This document shows positions 25,001 to 40,000 of a stretch of 64,000 nucleotides of DNA, in pieces. The notes beneath the pieces were generated by a model. That model was given only the letters and a program-made list of their open reading frames with translations. It made no database searches and was not told where the DNA came from. The DNA lies in contig NC_088790.1 in assembly GCF_949628265.1 (NCBI RefSeq), forward strand, positions 12,776,545-12,840,544. The letters run 5' to 3'. How positions within the stretch are numbered: the first letter of the stretch is position 1; each line of letters opens with the position of its first letter. Source of the DNA: Cloeon dipterum. Its lineage: Eukaryota; Arthropoda; Insecta; Ephemeroptera; Baetidae. Both the position numbers and the translations under genes were made by a program.

Positions 25001-28000
25001 GCACAAGCGGAAAACACGCCACGCATGTGTGTGATCGATTGTCCAGTAGGGAAACACAGACAGCACGCCACTTTTCGAGTCTCAAGGACACTGCTTTACC
25101 TGTCCGCTCTGTCCGAGTCAAGGCCTCGCTCAAGACTGGCTGCCCAAATTTTAATAGTTGGGATCACAATTTTCTCCTCGCTGCTGACACATACAATGGT
25201 CAAACTGATTAACAAGTCCCATGCACCAAAAACACAACGAAAACTGAAGCGCCTTCTAGCCACTAAAGCAGCTCGAAATTTACACTACTTTGTTATACTC
25301 AAGTGATATCTATCGCCTATTGATTTATTCTGCATTTTGTGCACTCTGACAAGCCTCCAGCGCGGCTCTCACCTGGGATCGGCGCAAACGGCTTCCTGCT
25401 GTGCGTTTCCATCGTGGTCCACATTCAAAGTGGCTTCGTCGCTCGCACCCACAATTCTGATCTCCAAACCAGCGCTTCTGCATGCACACCATCACCATTT
25501 TCAACCAATAATTGTTAGTACAGTAAAATTTTATCCATATGTTATGGTCATAATGTTTGAAATTGTCAAAAAAGAGCACCAAGATTCTCCCGAGAGCAAC
25601 TTACCCTTCTACTTTCTCTGGCAGAACTGAAGGAAGGGGTCGCCACATGCCTCGATCAACCCGAGTTCCAATCCTGTAGTCCCCTTTTTCCTGAAAAATT
25701 AATTAAAGTTTAGGGAGATTAACTTATTGTTAGAAAAACATCTTGTGAGTAAAAGATGAAACCCTAAAAAAATCTTTGTGCCAGTGCAAAAAACAATCAT
25801 TGAATTAAGTTAAAGCCAAAAATTTGCCTAGCACTAAACACTTCAGAGAAATGTTTCTGCAAAGTTTGCATGCTTTTCGAGCATTCAGCTCACCCCTACT
25901 TGAAATCGTATCAAATATCATTACAAAGAGTTTCTCTGAAAATTGGAACACGCTGTTGAATAATTTTAAACAAAGAAGAACCGAAATCTATTATGAAACT
26001 GGCCAAAATAAAGCACTTGTAAATTTGGGGGAAAACGTTTTCACTGTAGAAGGGGCGTAATTGATTATTGCTAACTATGGAGTTTTATTATTAAAAATTA
26101 TAGTCAAAATCAAATGATTAAAAATTGCATGTGTTTAATAATGAAATTATACTTAAAATATGGCTAAAATAAAGTTTTGCCACACAGCTAATTGAGCTGT
26201 AAGATGGTAGCTCTTATTATATAATATGTAATGGAAGCTACATAATAGGCATTGCAGTTTGGTCGTAGCCACTAAATATAATTTAAATCTCACCTTGAGA
26301 GAAAGGGTTTCTGCTTCCAGGCACTGTGCCACGTATCTGTAATCTCTGGACAGTTTGTTGAGTCGCTTAGTGGCACTGACGACGCCACTCTGCAGAAGGG
26401 CCCAGACAAATTTCATGTAGACGAACAGTTTGCTTGCCCAGCTATCCTCCTCTGCAAAGTTATGATGTAACAATTGGATAAGTGCGGAATTTGAGAAACG
26501 TACTGATTTTTGCATCCTCTCCATCTGCAGTGGCACCACCAGAGCCTCCTGGAGGTGGAGGGGGAGGAGACGGAGATGCGGGTTCGTCGTCTTCGTTTAG
26601 GGGTGGAATGCGGGTTGATTGGAAGCTGGACCTTGCACTCACACTCGTAGAAGGCTGACCCTGGAGAAAAATGGATATATAATATCAAATTTTTAATTTA
26701 GAGAAGCAATTGAGTGTTTCATATAAATTTATTTTTTCCGGAAACAAGGCAATCAATTTAAATTTTCCAACGGTCAACTCCCCAACAATAATTTGCATGC
26801 TGATGTAAAATGTCGAGAAATATTTTTGATTAATATCATAGATAGATCAAATTAATGTACTTAAGGAAAAAAACGTTACTAATTCCTGAGTCTGGGACAG
26901 AAGTCTGGGCCAAAATTAGTATAGCATCTCGCCTGTCCTAGTGGGTCTGTTCCAATTGTCTTTGATATTGAGCGGGTGAGGAGTAACTTTTTCAATGTTA
27001 CAAAGTATTTAGCTAAAAACGAGGGAATACCTCTGCAGCAGAGGAGAACAGACAGGCAAAAATTAATTGCATAGCAAGATAAGTTTACCAATTTCCACAC
27101 TTATATAGAATAAACAGACCGAGAATTTCCTCTTCGTTCCGCACAAAACTAAAAACGCATCTGTATTCTTTTAAATACCATAAAGCAACACAAAATGATT
27201 CTTTTTTTTTTTTTAAAAAAAGAGCAATCTTCAAAGAGGTACTAAAGCCAGACTTGTTCTCAATTAAAGAATAATATCAAAGCAAAAAATACAAAATTTA
27301 TAAGTGAAATTATCAGATAGCTTGAAGATAAAAAATTGATCTCATAATTAATTTAAAAAATTCAGTTTCAAATAACTATCTATTTTATATGATGCAAATA
27401 AGTACGCAAATCATAAATAGAAAATAACGAAGAATGCAAACGCCAGTATTTCTCCCTGGCAAAATTTACCAGCTCGGATCTGCCCGAGAGATAAGAGACG
27501 GAGCTCTTTTTCCTCCTTCTGGGCATGGGGGTGGGCTCGTCAGCCATGGGAATGGGCGAATCCTGGAGGTTGGCCACCAGTGCTTGGTCGGCGGCAGTCT
27601 CGATGTCCGTCTTCAGAGCGGTACTGAGCAACTGCGGACGAAGAGACGAGGTGTGGGATGATGAGGGGAGTTTGCGAATGCGAAAGCGGTTGCAGTGCAG
27701 GTAGGGGGATGCGATCAGCACGTACGGGTACACAGGGTACTGCGCTCATTAACCAAGGGTGGCAAGCGGATTGTACATAAGCAAAACAGCATGTATGTGA
27801 AGAACAAATAAGGTCATCCAATCAAAATTAAAAAGATCGATAGGTCCAGAGAGACAAATATTTTTGGTGGTGATATTTCGATAGAAAAACAAGCAGTTTT
27901 GTGAGGTGGTAGAGGAGGGTAGTGTGAGAAAAGCAGCTAGATTACACTTTTGTACAGAAGAAGTTTGACAGGAATTTAGAAAAGTTCAGAGAGTTTGAAA

Positions 28001-31000
28001 TTTTGTATTTACAGGCGAATGATCCATTCCCAGAGTTGCTGTGTTGTTGAGAATTTTGTTACATGTTTTAAAAGAGGAAATCAGATTTTTGAATAATTTT
28101 CCCATGAAATTTTGGGAGCCAGCCAACACCTTAAGCGAGAAAATCATTTGTATAAACACTGCACCAGACGCAATTGTTAATTACAAACAACACAAACAAA
28201 AAGGCTGCATTAGTCTCTGCTCTAAAATATGCCAATTTTTATACAGGTTTGAATTCTGGCTGCGGATTATGAGATGGATGGAAAGAATACCTTGCTGACA
28301 GTGACTTTGTTTTCATCTTCCTCGTCGTCAACGTCCTCGACCGTCGCCCGAGCTGGGTCCAGGCTCAAATCCAGAAGGTCGTCATCAAAGTCCTCAAACA
28401 TGTAGTAGTCACCAGAGCGGATCGCTAAAAATGAAGATATATTAATAACTGGTAAAAATTTAGAAGGAAGCAAATTAGGCAGCTTACAAGAAGATTAGAT
28501 AGATTGTGTATAGACAGTTTAAATATGTATACATCGTGTCCTTTAAAGAAGAAAATGTATGTATATGGGAAGAGAAGAACATTAATAATATACAAACATT
28601 CAGGATAAAAACCCTTTCAATTGTTTGTTTCATACAGATTTTCTCGTCTAATAAGCACATCAATGATTTCAGCACCACCATACATAATGTTTACCTGAGT
28701 CCAAAGACGTTGTATTATTTAAACTAATTGATGATATTCATAGTCTGTGTATAAAGTGAAAGATTATTTCATCAAGTAAAACAAATTATGCCAACAAAAT
28801 AGATATAATACATAGTGTTAACATTTATTGATGTCAAAAAGCGTTATTAAAAATAAAATTCTTTTATGGACTGTGAAGTAATGACATTGTTGACTGCATC
28901 GATGTTAATTTCGGAGATAATGAGATGAAAATAATTTTGTAAAAAAGTATAGTTTCTTTTTTTACTTCAATATGCTTCTGAGAATATATCATGATCAAAG
29001 ATTAGCACATTTCTTAAGAATGATAGACACAGCCATCCATGTTTCACGGACCTTTAACTACATTAGCCATTTTTAGGGATTAAGTTAATGCAGGCTAAAC
29101 TAAAACACTGCAGATATTACATAAAATATGAATATAACAGCTCCCTACTGTTACTTTTTTAGTTTCTATAAGCTTTTATTGGTCAGTAGTGGTAGCAGTT
29201 TTTGTTAGAGAAAAAAAGTTCACACCTTTCACTTTTTTTGATTGACGTCTTTGCAATACCCCTGGCTTGAAAACATCTGGTAGGAAAAATAAAGAAGTAA
29301 TATAAACATTGAACAATTCACAAATGAGCAGAACTGAAAATATAAATGAAACCCTAAAAAATTAATTCTAATATTAACATTAATATCATAAGCACATATG
29401 TCGCTATTCTATTAAAGATTTGAAAATGTTATATACATAAAATGCCTGAAAATAATACTATTGGATGCAAATATATTACGATCAATAAGTAGTATAGCAA
29501 ATTATGATGGAATATTCAAAAAGCACAATCTAGGATCATTTACAATGCGAATATTTATGTACATATAAACTATAAGATATTTTTAAGTTTTCAGTGAATT
29601 ACAAATAACATCAGGAAAATAAACCGAAATTTAACTATATAATTAAATAGTGTAAAGTTGTAGTGCAAGACATCAACTTTTTACATTGCGCTCACTCTCT
29701 CAGATTAAAGAGGTACATTACAAGTGTGGTGCGACTGCGAGGGCGACACGGGCGTTGAGAGTCTGCGTTCTTGCGGCTGCCAGGGCGGCACGCGGGGAAT
29801 GGGTGGCGGGATGAGCGCCCTGCGACGCCTGGCCATGCTCCGGCGGTTGAATGGGTGGCTGAGGCTGCGTCGGTGGCCCTTAATGCGCGGATAGATGGCC
29901 TCCTCGTAAGGCGGTGGCGAGAACACGGGGAACGACTCTTCCTCGTCCGATGCAATGTGCCGGTGCGAGTCCGAGTGCGGTGGAGAGCCGATCGAGATGC
30001 GGCCAGGATCCATGTAGCCGTCCAGCGAGATTGTGTACGCGCCCGAGGTGGGCGTCGGTGCATTCACGTTCGCCGACAGCAACTGCGACAGCCGCTGCGG
30101 CGTCAGGGACGCTTGGTAGCAGTCGTCGTCGTCGACAGGCGTGTGGTAGCCCTGAGGCGTGTGCGGCGAGGAGAGGCCTGAGTGCGACTCCATCACCTCT
30201 AACGGAGCCACTGGCTCAGCTTCAAACTCTGCCGGTTGCACGTCTGATTGTGAGCCACAAATACACGCGTGTGGCAGCAATTAATTGCAACAAATTCAGT
30301 CGGTCGATGCATTAGACAGGAACCATTTTTAATTGTATAAACCAAAATCGCTTCAAAACTAAAAATAAACAATTAAGGAGACCCTACCTCTTTGATGTGA
30401 CTGTGGCTCCCTGTAGTTTTCGCCCTGCATCTTGCGCTGGTTCTCCTTGATTCTCTCCATTTTGGTCCTGATCTTGTCCAGCACTCGTTGCTCCTCTTCC
30501 TTCTGAGCAGCTACTCTCTTTTTCCTCAGTTGCTCGATCAACTCCGCTCCTCTGAAAATATCAAATTGTATTATATAATCCATCAACATACTACTATTTC
30601 TTGCCTGGAGGCGAGGATGGTCTGTGCCTTGGCCTCATCGACGATTCTGGCAAAGTAGTAGCTTGAGAAAAGCCTCCTTTGCAACAGCAAAAAGCAAAAA
30701 CAGACGCCGTCCCACACAAGGCCAGTTTGGTCTGCCGACACGGTGCACTCGCCAGTGTCCCTCACGTTTGCCCTTGACGTCTCGCTGCCGAATTTGCTTA
30801 GGCACGTTATGCTTAATAACTGTACAAACCAGCAGGCGTGAGTTTGCAATTCCTGTGAAAAAGATCAATGTGATTCTCTGCATAGCAATTAGAAATGTAT
30901 ATTTCGATTGTTAAAATATTAAATTAATGTGAGGTGAAAATTTGCATGTGTCATTGTCACGTTTTTGTGGAAGGAAAATTTGTTCCAAAATTGTCAGCAA

Positions 31001-34000
31001 AAATCAAAAGAAAAAAAATTTATACCTGAACGAATAGGCAGCCAAGCATTTGAGTCACTGCTTTGAGGCCAATCACAGCCACATTATAGCTGAGCAGGAT
31101 ATTCCAAAAGTAGAGTATCCTTCTGACAGGGAAGAGGTAGATGTCGTTGCCAAAGTGCAGAAAGATGAAGGCACCCAGTAAGTAGCCCAGGGAGAAGATG
31201 TTGTTTCGGTTCACGCCAGTGACGAGGACGATTATCAAGGTGAACCAGTAGGAGTGTCGAAGGACGCCCCTCTTCATATTGTCCAACAAAGACCTGAATT
31301 CAGGTGAATTAATCGATTCCAATCTCTGTCAATGATATTTACTTGGTGTAGGTGATGAAGTCAGGGACAGGATTGTCCTCCAAGTCGTCGAGCTGGTCAA
31401 AAACTTCGGCGTTGCTGCCTCCGATAAAAGTGGAAGAGTCAGACGATCTTTCCACCCTGAACACAATCTGCTGCCGACATATTAGCATCAAAACCACAAA
31501 GTCACCTGTATATAAAATCAAATTTCAAAGAGTGCTAAAAATGCAGGTTTGTAAACTTGCATATCAGTTTCTGGCACTCTGGAGGGTGGACGTAATCGGA
31601 CATGAAGAGCCAAATCTGCAGACGTCTCAGGGTTTCACTGTTGTCCCAAGGCCAATCTGCACATAATGGATAGCACATTATTACGAGGAAAAGCAGGAAA
31701 AGAAATAACATAATTTTAGATTAGGCACTTAAACAAATTTTTTATAGTATGTATTAAAAACTTTTTACAAAACAAAATAAACATTTTGATTGTTTGTCAC
31801 GAAAAATTATAAGTAAGAACATGTGCACGTGCTAGATAAATTAAACTTGACCCTTTCAAACCATAGTTTTGACGCTCATAAAATGAAAAAAAAATCGTAT
31901 ATTAGGCAGTTTTCATTGAAATTTACGAATTGTGAAAGTTTCATAGCTTCTGTTTAACTGAGTATATTTTTTTCATTGAAATGATTTTAAAAATTATGAA
32001 ATACTTTGACTGATTAAATCAAATAATGAACTTTTGTTTCTACTCACCAATGCATAACCCAGGTGGCAGGCCAACGCAGAGAAGATACTGCAGCGGAGTG
32101 AGCACACACACAAAGAGAATGAACCACTTCCACACGAGACTCAGTTTAGTCCTCTGTCTCTTGAACAGGAATGCCAGCCATACAGAGTAGACGATGGAGT
32201 ACATGTCGAGTCGCGTGCCAATCAGGATGACGATCATGATCAGCGACACCTCGACGCCAAACTTGTAGAAGCCGTAATTGAGGAGGTACTTAGCGCACGG
32301 CAGCAGTCCATCATCCGCGTTTGCTCGAGACACGCCACCAAAAAGGACGGGAATGGGTGTGAACGTAGTCGATGAGGTATCCCTGGACGTGGGCGATGAC
32401 GGCGGGTCAGAGCTCATTGTTGACCGCCGCTGGTACTGCTGCCGAGTTCGCACCACGGCCTGGAACGTGAACACCAGCACCAGACCTGCAATCAGTCATG
32501 AATAAATATTACATATTTTTGTATTATTATTTTCAATTTATTACCAATGTAGCCTTTAAGCAGTTCTGGCAGGCTGGACGACTTTTTCAATCCGAGCCAC
32601 TCAGCATCGTTCATGTGGAAGCTTTCATTGGCAGAGCTAGAGTTCCAAAGAGGCAGGTTCTGCAAAAATTAAAAAATACGGTTTTATCTTCAATTTATGA
32701 TGGGATTAATCTCTGCATTATGTGGTATAAAAGTAATATATCTGGAAACTTTTTGTGTTGGGGTAAAAATCCTGACAGTTAGTCCAGATTTTTCCAAAAT
32801 TTCTTAGTCCTAAAATGGATTCAATTTGATTAATCTAATCTTATTCATCTTAAATATTGTTGCTACTCCTCTAGCTTTCATCATGAATTTTACTCAAGCA
32901 TTGATCATTTTATAATATCACTCACTGTGCAGTTGACGTCCCAGTATGAGTGGTTGATGTATTTGATCTGGTAAGTCATCTGAGTCAAAATAAGCAGGCA
33001 GACCAAGCCAGAACAGACGTGCAGCAACGCCCTCTGCAAACTGGTGCCCAGAGGCATTGCAGCGACAATCAGGACAACAAGAATCGCGTGCGCCCCACAC
33101 ACCTGAATAAAAAACCTGGTTGAAGGGAATTTAAATATATCACAAAACCAATTTACATCGTTGACAGCCATGAGCATCACAGAGATAAGGGTGATTTTCA
33201 CCATGTGCAGCTCGAGCAGACGCCACAGCAGTTCTTGCAGCTCGTAAGCAAGGTTTTTGGTCTGGTTCGCCAGTTTGGCCAGTTGTGCCGTGGACATTTC
33301 TACAAATTTTTCATAATAAATGATCAAATTTTTTTTTCAAACTCACTTCTGATGGCCTCATATGACAAGTCTTTTGGAGTGATTGGCTCCTCCAGAGGTA
33401 GCTTTTTGGGTTTGGTCAGTGGCCCTGTCGGCTGAACAGGAGTAGTCAAGGAATTGAGTCCGCTCTCTGGATCATTGTCGGTTAGAACCCTGACCGAGAG
33501 AAAAGTTAAGAACGATTGCGGAGTTTTATGAGCTTTTAAGACCTGTATCGAATGTCTGATATTGCTAGGAAGTCTTTATGGAAGTAGTGCAGCTGAATTA
33601 CGGTGATGATGACAAAGAAGGTCGGTGTCAGCAGCCGGACAAAGAGTGAGCCCGTGTCATAGATTTCTAGGCCTATATCATGTTGCCTGAAAATTTAGCA
33701 AGTCAATGGAGTGTGAAAATTGCTACCAACTCAAAACTCACAGCTCATCAGGGATGCCGGTGTAGTTGTACCAGTAAGCGGGAAAATTGTCGAATTGATA
33801 AGTGTAGATCATGACGAGGACTAGCATTGAGTAGACTATCACAGTCAGCCAGAAGCCGTACATCATGGACCGCCAAATCCGATATGATAACTGAATTTGG
33901 AAAAAATTTTTATAGAAAGAGACAGGTAACAAAAAAATTGTCTCGTTAATTTTATCTATCAAAATATTTAAAAACTAAATCTACGACCCTGAATAGAACC

Positions 34001-37000
34001 ATCCCTTACTTGGAATGTGAGTACAAAGATGAGAAAGAGAGCCATGTAGACGATTCGGTAGAGGACCACCTGTCCAGAGCCAAGCCCAATCACAAACAGC
34101 ATGATGGCGACCACCCAGATCCAGAACTTGGTGAGAAAGCCCTGCACCCAGGAACCGACCCGGTTCATCATTTGAGACTTGCCGCCCGCCTGTTGTGACT
34201 CTGCTGGTTCGGCCAACTCTGCACGCACGGGATGACGATTAGATCAAAATTATTCCTACAGAATGCAACCGTTCATGCACATTTGGCAGGCTCGCGAGCA
34301 TTATAGTGCAGATTATTTTTTTGAGATAATGTACAATTGCACGGCACAGGTTGTGCATGCCGGACTTGGCACAAAAATGGCTATAAAATAAACATGCTGG
34401 ATTCATGCTGCACTATACAGAACTCGTTACGAGACCAACCATTGCTCTGCAGACCTGATGTCAGCCCGCTGGCAGTAGTGGTCACCGTGATGTTGAACGG
34501 CTCTGCTACGCCCCCGACGAGAGCCGACGAGTGCTTTGCCTCGTATCGTTCCTGCATGTACTGCCGCAAAGTCACCCAAAACATGAGTGTGAACAGACTC
34601 TGGAAAATTGCAAATAAAAAAATTAATTTTGAATATTCAAAATTGAATTTTTGTAAAAAAATGTGCTTGCTGGTAAATTAAATAGTTTTGTTTGTTACTT
34701 TGTTGAAAAAATAAGTATCGTCAAGATAAGATAAAAATATTCTTTTGGCATGATCAAAGTCATGGGAATTATTTCTTCCGCACAAAATACATTTTTTCGA
34801 AATTTATATTTTAAATGTTAATTGTGATGATCCTGCAAAGTTTATCGTCCAACTGAATAAGTGCTATCCTATACAAACTCACTTTTACAACTAGGGGCTT
34901 GACAGGCAAAGTGTCTGGCTTGATGAGACCGATTTGTCTCAGGTTGACCCAATCGACTGCCTCAGGCAACTCCTCGTTAGTCAGGTCCAGACTGTAAATG
35001 TACTGGGCAATAAGTAAAAGTTGTGCGTAAACTGCCAGGGCTGGGGAGCAGCGCAACATGGCTCGTCTTTGGTTTGGAGTGATCCACAGCAGGCTGGCCC
35101 ACAGTAGAAGGACAAAAGTCAGCCAGCTGTGGTAAGCTATGCTCCAGGCCTGAATTAAGATAAAAAAAAATGCAACAAAGTTAGTGAAGTTTCTCAAATT
35201 TTAGAGGTTTTTGATACATTCGTACCATCATAATAATATTGGTGGCGATGTAGGAGGAACGAATTATCATGTTCAACAAGCTAAGGACGGCATCTAAAAG
35301 TATTTCAAAGACACTGGTTTCTTCTTGCTCCTCTAAGGCATCTTCGACTGTGAAAAGGGTAAATATGCATAATTTAAGTCAGCGAATGTTTGGATTGTGC
35401 GACAGGAAACTAACAGTGAATTTTCTACAGCGACGTGGAGTTAATTAAAAGCTTATGCTGGGCATGCTGTTATTAATTTTATTACAAAAATTCCCTTCAA
35501 AGCTCCCAAACACATGATATTTCCTCTTGCTCTAAACACAGATATTGGTTAAGAAAGCCGTCAGCGTTTGCGTCTATTTTAGATAAACCAACACACAAAA
35601 ATAGTATAGATTCTTACAACGTTCTCCCTGACCGAGAAGTTGGCTTTCATTATTTTTGATAGGTTTCAACGCGATATCATCGGGACACCAAATTCTGCTA
35701 CCTGTCGAGTCCTGCAGGTTGACGGCGCTGCCCTCTTGGCTGGTGCCGTTAGCCGCATTTGGGCCTTCCGAAGACACGGCCTCGTAGTTTGATGGTGTCT
35801 GGCCCTTCATGAGCTGCAATCGGGAAAACTGGAGTTTGAAATCCAGCAGGCAGGCACAATATTTGCTAATAAATATGAATTGGGAAAGAAACCTCAACAG
35901 TTAGGGAAGTGTAAAAGGGGTGCATAAATTATGGGAGTTGAGTGCAAATTCTGTTACATACAGGCGTTTCATCAGTGATTGGATCTTCCATGCAATTATT
36001 TAGAGAAGCAGGTGGCATACTAATAACCTAAAACAGCAGAAAGGTGTGAAGCAAATGAATATAATAGCAAGCGAAATCAGAAAAAAGTTTCAAGTGTGTT
36101 TTAATCCAAATAGAAAATCAAGACTTTGGTCAGAATTTATTGCTATTTCAATTTACTGTTTTGCATTTTTAATTTAAAGAATTGATTTTCAAAGTGGACT
36201 ATCAGACAGAAATAAATAATAACTCCTATATAGATCTAATTAGCAAAGTATACTCTGCGCTGGTTGGCCAGGGCGTTGGGTCCCTTCCACCTGAGGGTTC
36301 TCCTGCGAGAGGTTTGCCTTTTGTGGTTCAGCGAGTTGCTGCCCTGGCGCCGCAGAAGCGAGTTTTGCTTGCTGCTGCCCAGTGACAGCGGCCCGTTGGA
36401 CATTTCCTTACGCAAGCCAACCTCCACCTCCTTATTTTCCATTGTTAGCGTGTGAGTGTTAAGAAAGAGTTACTTTTCATCAGTTGAGCTCAGAGTTTAA
36501 GGAATCGCAAATAGAAGAAATTACACAACTTACGGCTGGGTCCAGGATCATTTTCGACTCGTAGATGAGGATATAGTAGAGCCAAATCAGCACCAGTGGA
36601 TTCACGAAGGTGGCCCACTCGGAATCTATAATGTGTACATGTCTCGGCTCTTCACATGACGATGACGTCCACGGAGTCAAGCCAAGCAGTCTGGGAGCCA
36701 TAAAACAAAAATAGTATCAAAAACCTAGAAGTAATCACATTTTGTGATATTCGTGGAAAAAAATAAAATAATGGCCGTGTCATTGTGGGTTTACCAAAAT
36801 TTGCAATCGCATTCTGGCTTAATTTTATTTTTGTACCTTGCGGTGAGGTTTGAGGGCCCGAGTCCGTCGATCTGCTGGAACCACTCCACCTGATAGGTGA
36901 AGAGGGTGAGGACGTGCAGCACCACCAAGAAGACGCAACCCCTCATCATGAAGGCGAATCCTCGTTGGAGAGGACTGCGACAGGCCCATGCAGTGGCACC

Positions 37001-40000
37001 GCCGAGAAAGCAAACAAAGTAGACAGCGCCTGGTAGAGATGGACGCATGCTGCCCGCCACGCATAATGATCCCAAAGCAACGAATTTACCTAAATATCGA
37101 AAATTTGAATAAAATTAATAATTATTTACATAGACAATTTTTCAATTTACAAACGCCACCAAAAGGAATTTAAAACATAGTTTTTTGCTACATAAGTTAA
37201 TAAAGCGAGAGAGAATTTCATAAATGTTGGTTGCCTTTTGGCCTAATTAAGGCAACCAATGACCAATAATGTGGGGCAATTTGAAAACTTTCCCACAACA
37301 GTTTTATCGTTAGCCAATTATGTTAATTTATTGAAAAATATTCGAAATGTGAATGTGTTTATGAGACCTTAGGGCCAAAACAGCTGCTGATCAACGCTAA
37401 ACAATTTTCCCTTAAATTTTTCACTTATAGCAGCCATAATTCCATTTGAAAACCTCATAAAGATAATTTACTTTTTTTAAGTTCAGGTCCAGTTCAGACT
37501 TATCGCATTGAGAAAAAACAGCGACCCGATTAAATTTGTCACTATGCATTTCTCTTAATCAACTGTTTTTTTTTATCGACTTGCTATTTAATCTATAATG
37601 ACACATCTTAAAACATTGATAGTAGTGATAATGACAATAGAGGGAACGTCAAGAAAAAATTTAGGTGTAAGCAATAATAATAATTGCAATTGTTAAAAAA
37701 GACGTTGAAGATAAATATTTTTTTCTTTTGATAAGGACGACAAAGCTTTGCTAAGCCAGTTCCTAATCGGATTTAATTTAACATATACATTGCGTATGTC
37801 TGTCATTTTGCATAATCTTAAGTGAAACTTTTAACCTCATTATTCAATCGAATATTAGGTTTATCCGATTGATTTAACACACTAAAGAAGATTAAACATG
37901 CGAGAGAATGTCTTGACTACAGAGGGAATTCCTGGCATTTGATGCTCTAAAAATCATTGAAAGTCACAACTCAAGGGTAAAATGATTTCGGGGCAGGGAA
38001 AATAAAAGGGGTATATGATAAATGGTTTTAAAAATTGGCTAATCATATTTTTGGGACTTCTCAAAATTGTTGAATTTCTTGAATTCATGTACAGACAAGC
38101 TTAAAAGCTTTTATGTCTCTATAAATATACTGACAGATTTGTTAAAAGTCCGCGAAATATTTTTTTTTTAATTCAACTACTCTAACAATAAGTAGCAGTA
38201 AATTATTGAATTAATCACAACAATCGGTTAATTCGTGTCTCACCCAAGGAGGTAAGGATGTGGACGAGATTCTTGCTCGACTGCTGCTCTTCGTTGAGGA
38301 CTGGCGGTGGATCTGGCTGCTTGCACATGCCTTTGCAGACGGCGAGCACGACGATGGACACGACTAGGGCGACCAGGTCGGGCCCAATGAGACGGGCCGC
38401 GTCTGGAAAGGAGATGTCGTCGAAGCGGACAAGGCCGAGGGCACGGAGCAACACCTCGAGCCACTCGCAGTTGGTGAGGAAGTGCGCGTAGGGCGGCATC
38501 GCCAGCAGCAGCACTTGGAAGGCAACTTGCGCGATCACATTCAGCAGACTTAACCCAATCACTGCCTTCAGGTAGCGGCCGGTGTGACCTGGGTCAAGGA
38601 CAGACGCACAAGGTTTTGACAATCGTATGTGGAAGAAATTTTTATATTTCTTTCAGGGGCAAATCCTGCTGGGCGAGTTTCATATTACAGACTTCTTACC
38701 TTTCATGGTGGCATGTGTGGGAACGGGGAAGAGCGGAAGGCAAAGTAGCAGCAGCAGGTACACCAGGGACAGGCCATTCTGTCTCACCGACACAACTGCA
38801 ACACGAAATTCTAGCATAAATTGATGTTGAAAGAACTATTTGCAAAGTAAAACAAAGCAGGACGAATGATTAAATACATATAACTCTATACATTTGGCTT
38901 GACCAAAAAATGAAGAAATACTTGAAACAAAAATTTCTATTGCTATCCAATATTATGATAAAATTTTGAAAATTTTTGGTTAAGAGCGTTTATATGAGTT
39001 GGTAAGCTTCCCAATAATTATTAACAAGATTTGTCAAATGAAAATCTCATAAATAAAGATGTTTCATCTCATTCGTTTTTACACCCACCAAACGTTAGAA
39101 TTAACTTTCTTTTGTGTTCAGTTGTTTTGATTGTGTAAAATAATTTTTGAGCAGTGATTTCTGCAATGCAAAAAGGGACCGACAATACCCGACCCAAAAG
39201 AAAGCAATTCATCAAAATAACTATAATATAATTGAGTTCAAATAGTCCTGAAATGAATATCTAAAATATTACGATTTCAAAATAATTGAACTGTCACAGC
39301 ACTCAAGTTTCTACCCGCATCATTAAAAATTTCAAAATTTAACCAACCCGTTGACTCGCATTGTTAAGGCATTCTCAGGAGTTTCAAAGCAATGAGAGAT
39401 ATTTGAGATGTTCGAGGATCCAATACTAGTTAGTGGCTGCCCAATGTCAGAGATGGCAAAAAGTAGTCAGTTTCTTGACTCGAAAATGCTCAAATAACTC
39501 AATCGGATAGGAGGCACACCAGCACCGACTCGCCACTTGCTGATTTTCGCACCTTACCAGCGGCTTTAAGGACAAATGTCTGGCGTTGCAATGAAAGACC
39601 TCGGTGTGGGGAGACGAAAAGATGGCCCCGATTGGGCCCAAGCTCCTCTGCGGGCCCCATATTTTCCACTCAGCGGTGTTATTTGTACCCCGTGATAGAG
39701 CTCATAGCCCACGGGTTGTGCTGAGAAGAGGTAAAAACATTTTTTGAAACAAAAACTAATTTTTTTTCTTGTGACAACAGCGAGGAAAAGGGCGGCAAGA
39801 AATTGTTCCCAATGCAGATCTAGTAGAGTGGGCGAGTACAGAAAAAGTAGAGCTCTTTTTTTCAACGTAAATGAAAAATGGCTTGTAAGTGCGACTGGAT
39901 TTGAGCCAAAATGTGCCGCAACACGAGAGGGACTGGCTGATGAAAAAGCGCGTTGGCGAACACAGTCTGAGCTAAATGCAAATCAAGAAAAAAGAAATTA

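Noticed and set aside
29771..30315. Long plus-strand open frames rich in Arg and Ala
   Set aside because: They are antisense shadows of the GC-rich Piezo exon 25.
39558..39660. An ATG exon ([20 protein letters not shown] onward) ending in a good phase-1 donor, first considered as Piezo exon 1
   Set aside because: It joins exon 2 in frame but lacks the hydrophobic N-terminal helix. The exon at 46893-46827 has the right phase and a clear Piezo N-terminus ([10 protein letters not shown]), so it fits much better.
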